Shown here piece by piece: positions 63,133-64,000 of a DNA stretch of 64,000 bases. The stretch's first letter is position 1. Every line of letters starts with the position of its first letter. The stretch is from Pseudomonadaceae bacterium (GTDB taxonomy: Bacteria; Pseudomonadota; Gammaproteobacteria; Pseudomonadales; Pseudomonadaceae), in assembly GCA_030602315.1 (NCBI GenBank), contig JAUVZY010000002.1, forward strand, positions 1 through 64,000, in the 5' to 3' direction. The position numbers and the translations under genes were made by a program. Under the pieces are notes generated by a model. The model saw only the letters and a list, made by a program, of their open reading frames with translations. It did no database searches and was not told the DNA's origin.

Positions 63133-63825
63133 TCACTCGTCGGAGGCGTGGACCTTGCGATGCAGGATCGCCTGGAACTCATCGGCGAAGGTGTAATAAC
63201 GACCGATCAACAGCTCGCCGCGCGCGGAGAAACGGTTGTAGGCGATCACCGCGGGAATCGCGGCAAACAGGCCGATCGCGGTTGCGATCAGCGCTTCGGC
63301 GATACCGGGCGCGACGGTGGCCAGCGTGGCCTGCTGCACCTGGGCCAGACCGAGGAAGGAGTTCATGATCCCCCAAACCGTACCGAACAGGCCGATGTAG
63401 GGGCTGGTGGAACCCACCGTAGCCAGGAATGGCAAACCTTGTTCGAGCTTTTCTTCCTCGCGAGAGATCGCCACGCGCATGGCGCGGGCCACGCCATCCA
63501 TCACCGCATCCGGATCAACGCCGGGCTGCTGACGCAGACGGGAAAACTCCTTGAATCCCGCACGGAAAATCTGCTCGGCACCCGAATCCGGGTCTGGATT
63601 GCTGCCGGCCTGACGATACAGCTTGGACAGGTCGACGCCAGACCAGAAGCGCTCCTCGAAGCCGTCCAGGCCGCGCTTGGCCGCGCGAAGCAGATTGCCG
63701 CGCTGAAAAATCAGAACCCAGGAGGTCACCGACGCGGCGACCAGCGTCAACATGACCAGCTGTACGACCAGACTGGCACTACTGATCAGGCCCCAGATGG
63801 ACATGTGATCGGCATTCGGTTCCAC
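63133..63825 (-). CDS. tolQ: Tol-Pal system protein TolQ
   Basis: The 230-residue ExbB/MotA-family protein has three membrane helices and the conserved GTVWGIMNSF and TAIGLFAAIPAVIAYN. It forms the proton channel with TolR. It starts with GTG at 63825 with AGGAG 8 nt upstream; MEPN at the N-terminus is like P. aeruginosa TolQ. An ATG seven codons on (MSIWG) is the alternative. Confidence 0.94.
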   Translation of the reverse strand: MEPNADHMSIWGLISSASLVVQLVMLTLVAASVTSWVLIFQRGNLLRAAKRGLDGFEERFWSGVDLSKLYRQAGSNPDPDSGAEQIFRAGFKEFSRLRQQPGVDPDAVMDGVARAMRVAISREEEKLEQGLPFLATVGSTSPYIGLFGTVWGIMNSFLGLAQVQQATLATVAPGIAEALIATAIGLFAAIPAVIAYNRFSARGELLIGRYYTFADEFQAILHRKVHASDE

Positions 63826-63828
63826 GCT

Positions 63829-64000
63829 TCACTCTCCTACTGCGGATAGACCGGGACCTGCGAAGGCGGCTCGCAGCGCCTCCGGGAGGGCTCGGGGTTT
63901 GAAACTTTCGGCGCGCACGCACACCACGTCGAACTGCCCTTCGCAGAGCAGTCGGTCATCGTCAACACGGCGAACCTGCTGGGCGAACCGCAGGCTGGCG
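63829..64000 (-). CDS. ybgC: Acyl-CoA thioesterase YbgC, C-terminal part (partial)
   Basis: The last 57 codons of a hotdog-fold thioesterase are present ([42 protein letters not shown]). The frame leaves the window at 64000 and stops with TGA 3 bp before the tolQ GTG. YbgC is the normal first gene of the tol-pal operon. The catalytic Asp near the N-terminus is outside the window. Confidence 0.85.
   Translation of the reverse strand, partial: ASLRFAQQVRRVDDDRLLCEGQFDVVCVRAESFKPRALPEALRAAFAGPGLSAVGE

Noticed and set aside
1-64000. CRISPR arrays, insertion sequences or prophage
   Set aside because: No regularly spaced repeats with unique spacers, no transposase or integrase, and no phage structural gene were seen. 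The repeats at 190-433 and 17691-18046 are palindrome doublets, not CRISPR.

Overview
The window is a GC-rich chromosomal segment of a gamma-proteobacterium, most probably a yellow-pigmented Pseudomonas (sensu lato). The evidence is the dense Pseudomonas housekeeping gene content and order: dcd, mrp/apbC-metG, rnfABCDGE-nth-PA3496-like, pntAA-pntAB-pntB, rdgC-GNAT-SSF sensor kinase, nadA-bepA-tusA-perM-bcp-gcvR-dapA-bamC-purC-tRNA-Ser, queE-queC, and ybgC-tolQRAB-pal-cpoB. Lineages such as the straminea/flavescens group would fit the complete carotenoid cluster, but the species cannot be fixed from sequence reading alone. All gene names rest on motif and family recognition by eye; no database search was run.

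Layout: (1) 1-5,700: end of a guanine deaminase gene, a block of tandem palindromic repeats, a D-2-hydroxyacid dehydrogenase, a compact phospholipid-synthesis-like operon (CDP-alcohol phosphatidyltransferase, PlsC-like acyltransferase, CdsA-like cytidylyltransferase), rsmC, and a GDT1/UPF0016 membrane protein behind a yybP-ykoY manganese riboswitch. (2) 5,700-14,400: dcd, a bacteriohemerythrin with a perfect ANR/FNR box, then a carotenoid block in which crtE diverges from idi-crtX-crtY-crtI-crtB and crtZ faces crtB; together these predict zeaxanthin and its glucosides. The crtE/idi promoter region carries TGTACA-type repeats resembling LitR/CarH (light-responsive MerR) operators. (3) 14,400-24,400: apbC and metG, a second block of the same palindromic repeats, and a type IV pilus minor-pilin/PilY1 operon on the minus strand. 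(4) 24,400-31,460: the Rnf electron-transport operon with an RnfC carrying four ~67-residue tandem repeats, nth, and a small acidic protein. (5) 31,460-43,240: gloA, NAD(P) transhydrogenase, a sirtuin, an FKBP lipoprotein, tRNA-Asp and tRNA-Val, rdgC, a GNAT acetyltransferase, a large SSF-PAS-histidine kinase-receiver hybrid (MxtR/CrbS type) and a Sel1-like protein. (6) 43,240-55,500: the ydbH-ynbE-ydbL envelope lipid-transport operon, a hypothetical coiled-coil protein, tRNA-Ser, a long-form purC, bamC, dapA, gcvR, bcp, a PerM-type protein, tusA, bepA and nadA. (7) 55,500-64,000: a succinyl-CoA:acetate CoA-transferase, tRNA-Lys, queC, queE and the Tol-Pal operon, cut off inside ybgC.

The accessory content is concentrated in two places: the hemerythrin/crt block between dcd and apbC, and the pil operon between metG and rnfA. 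As I recall the P. aeruginosa order (dcd-mrp-metG ... rsx-nth), both look like insertions into an otherwise conserved backbone. The most interesting signals are regulatory: the crt operator array, the ANR box, the riboswitch with a ribosome-binding-site hairpin, and the twin-palindrome repeats shared by two distant loci.
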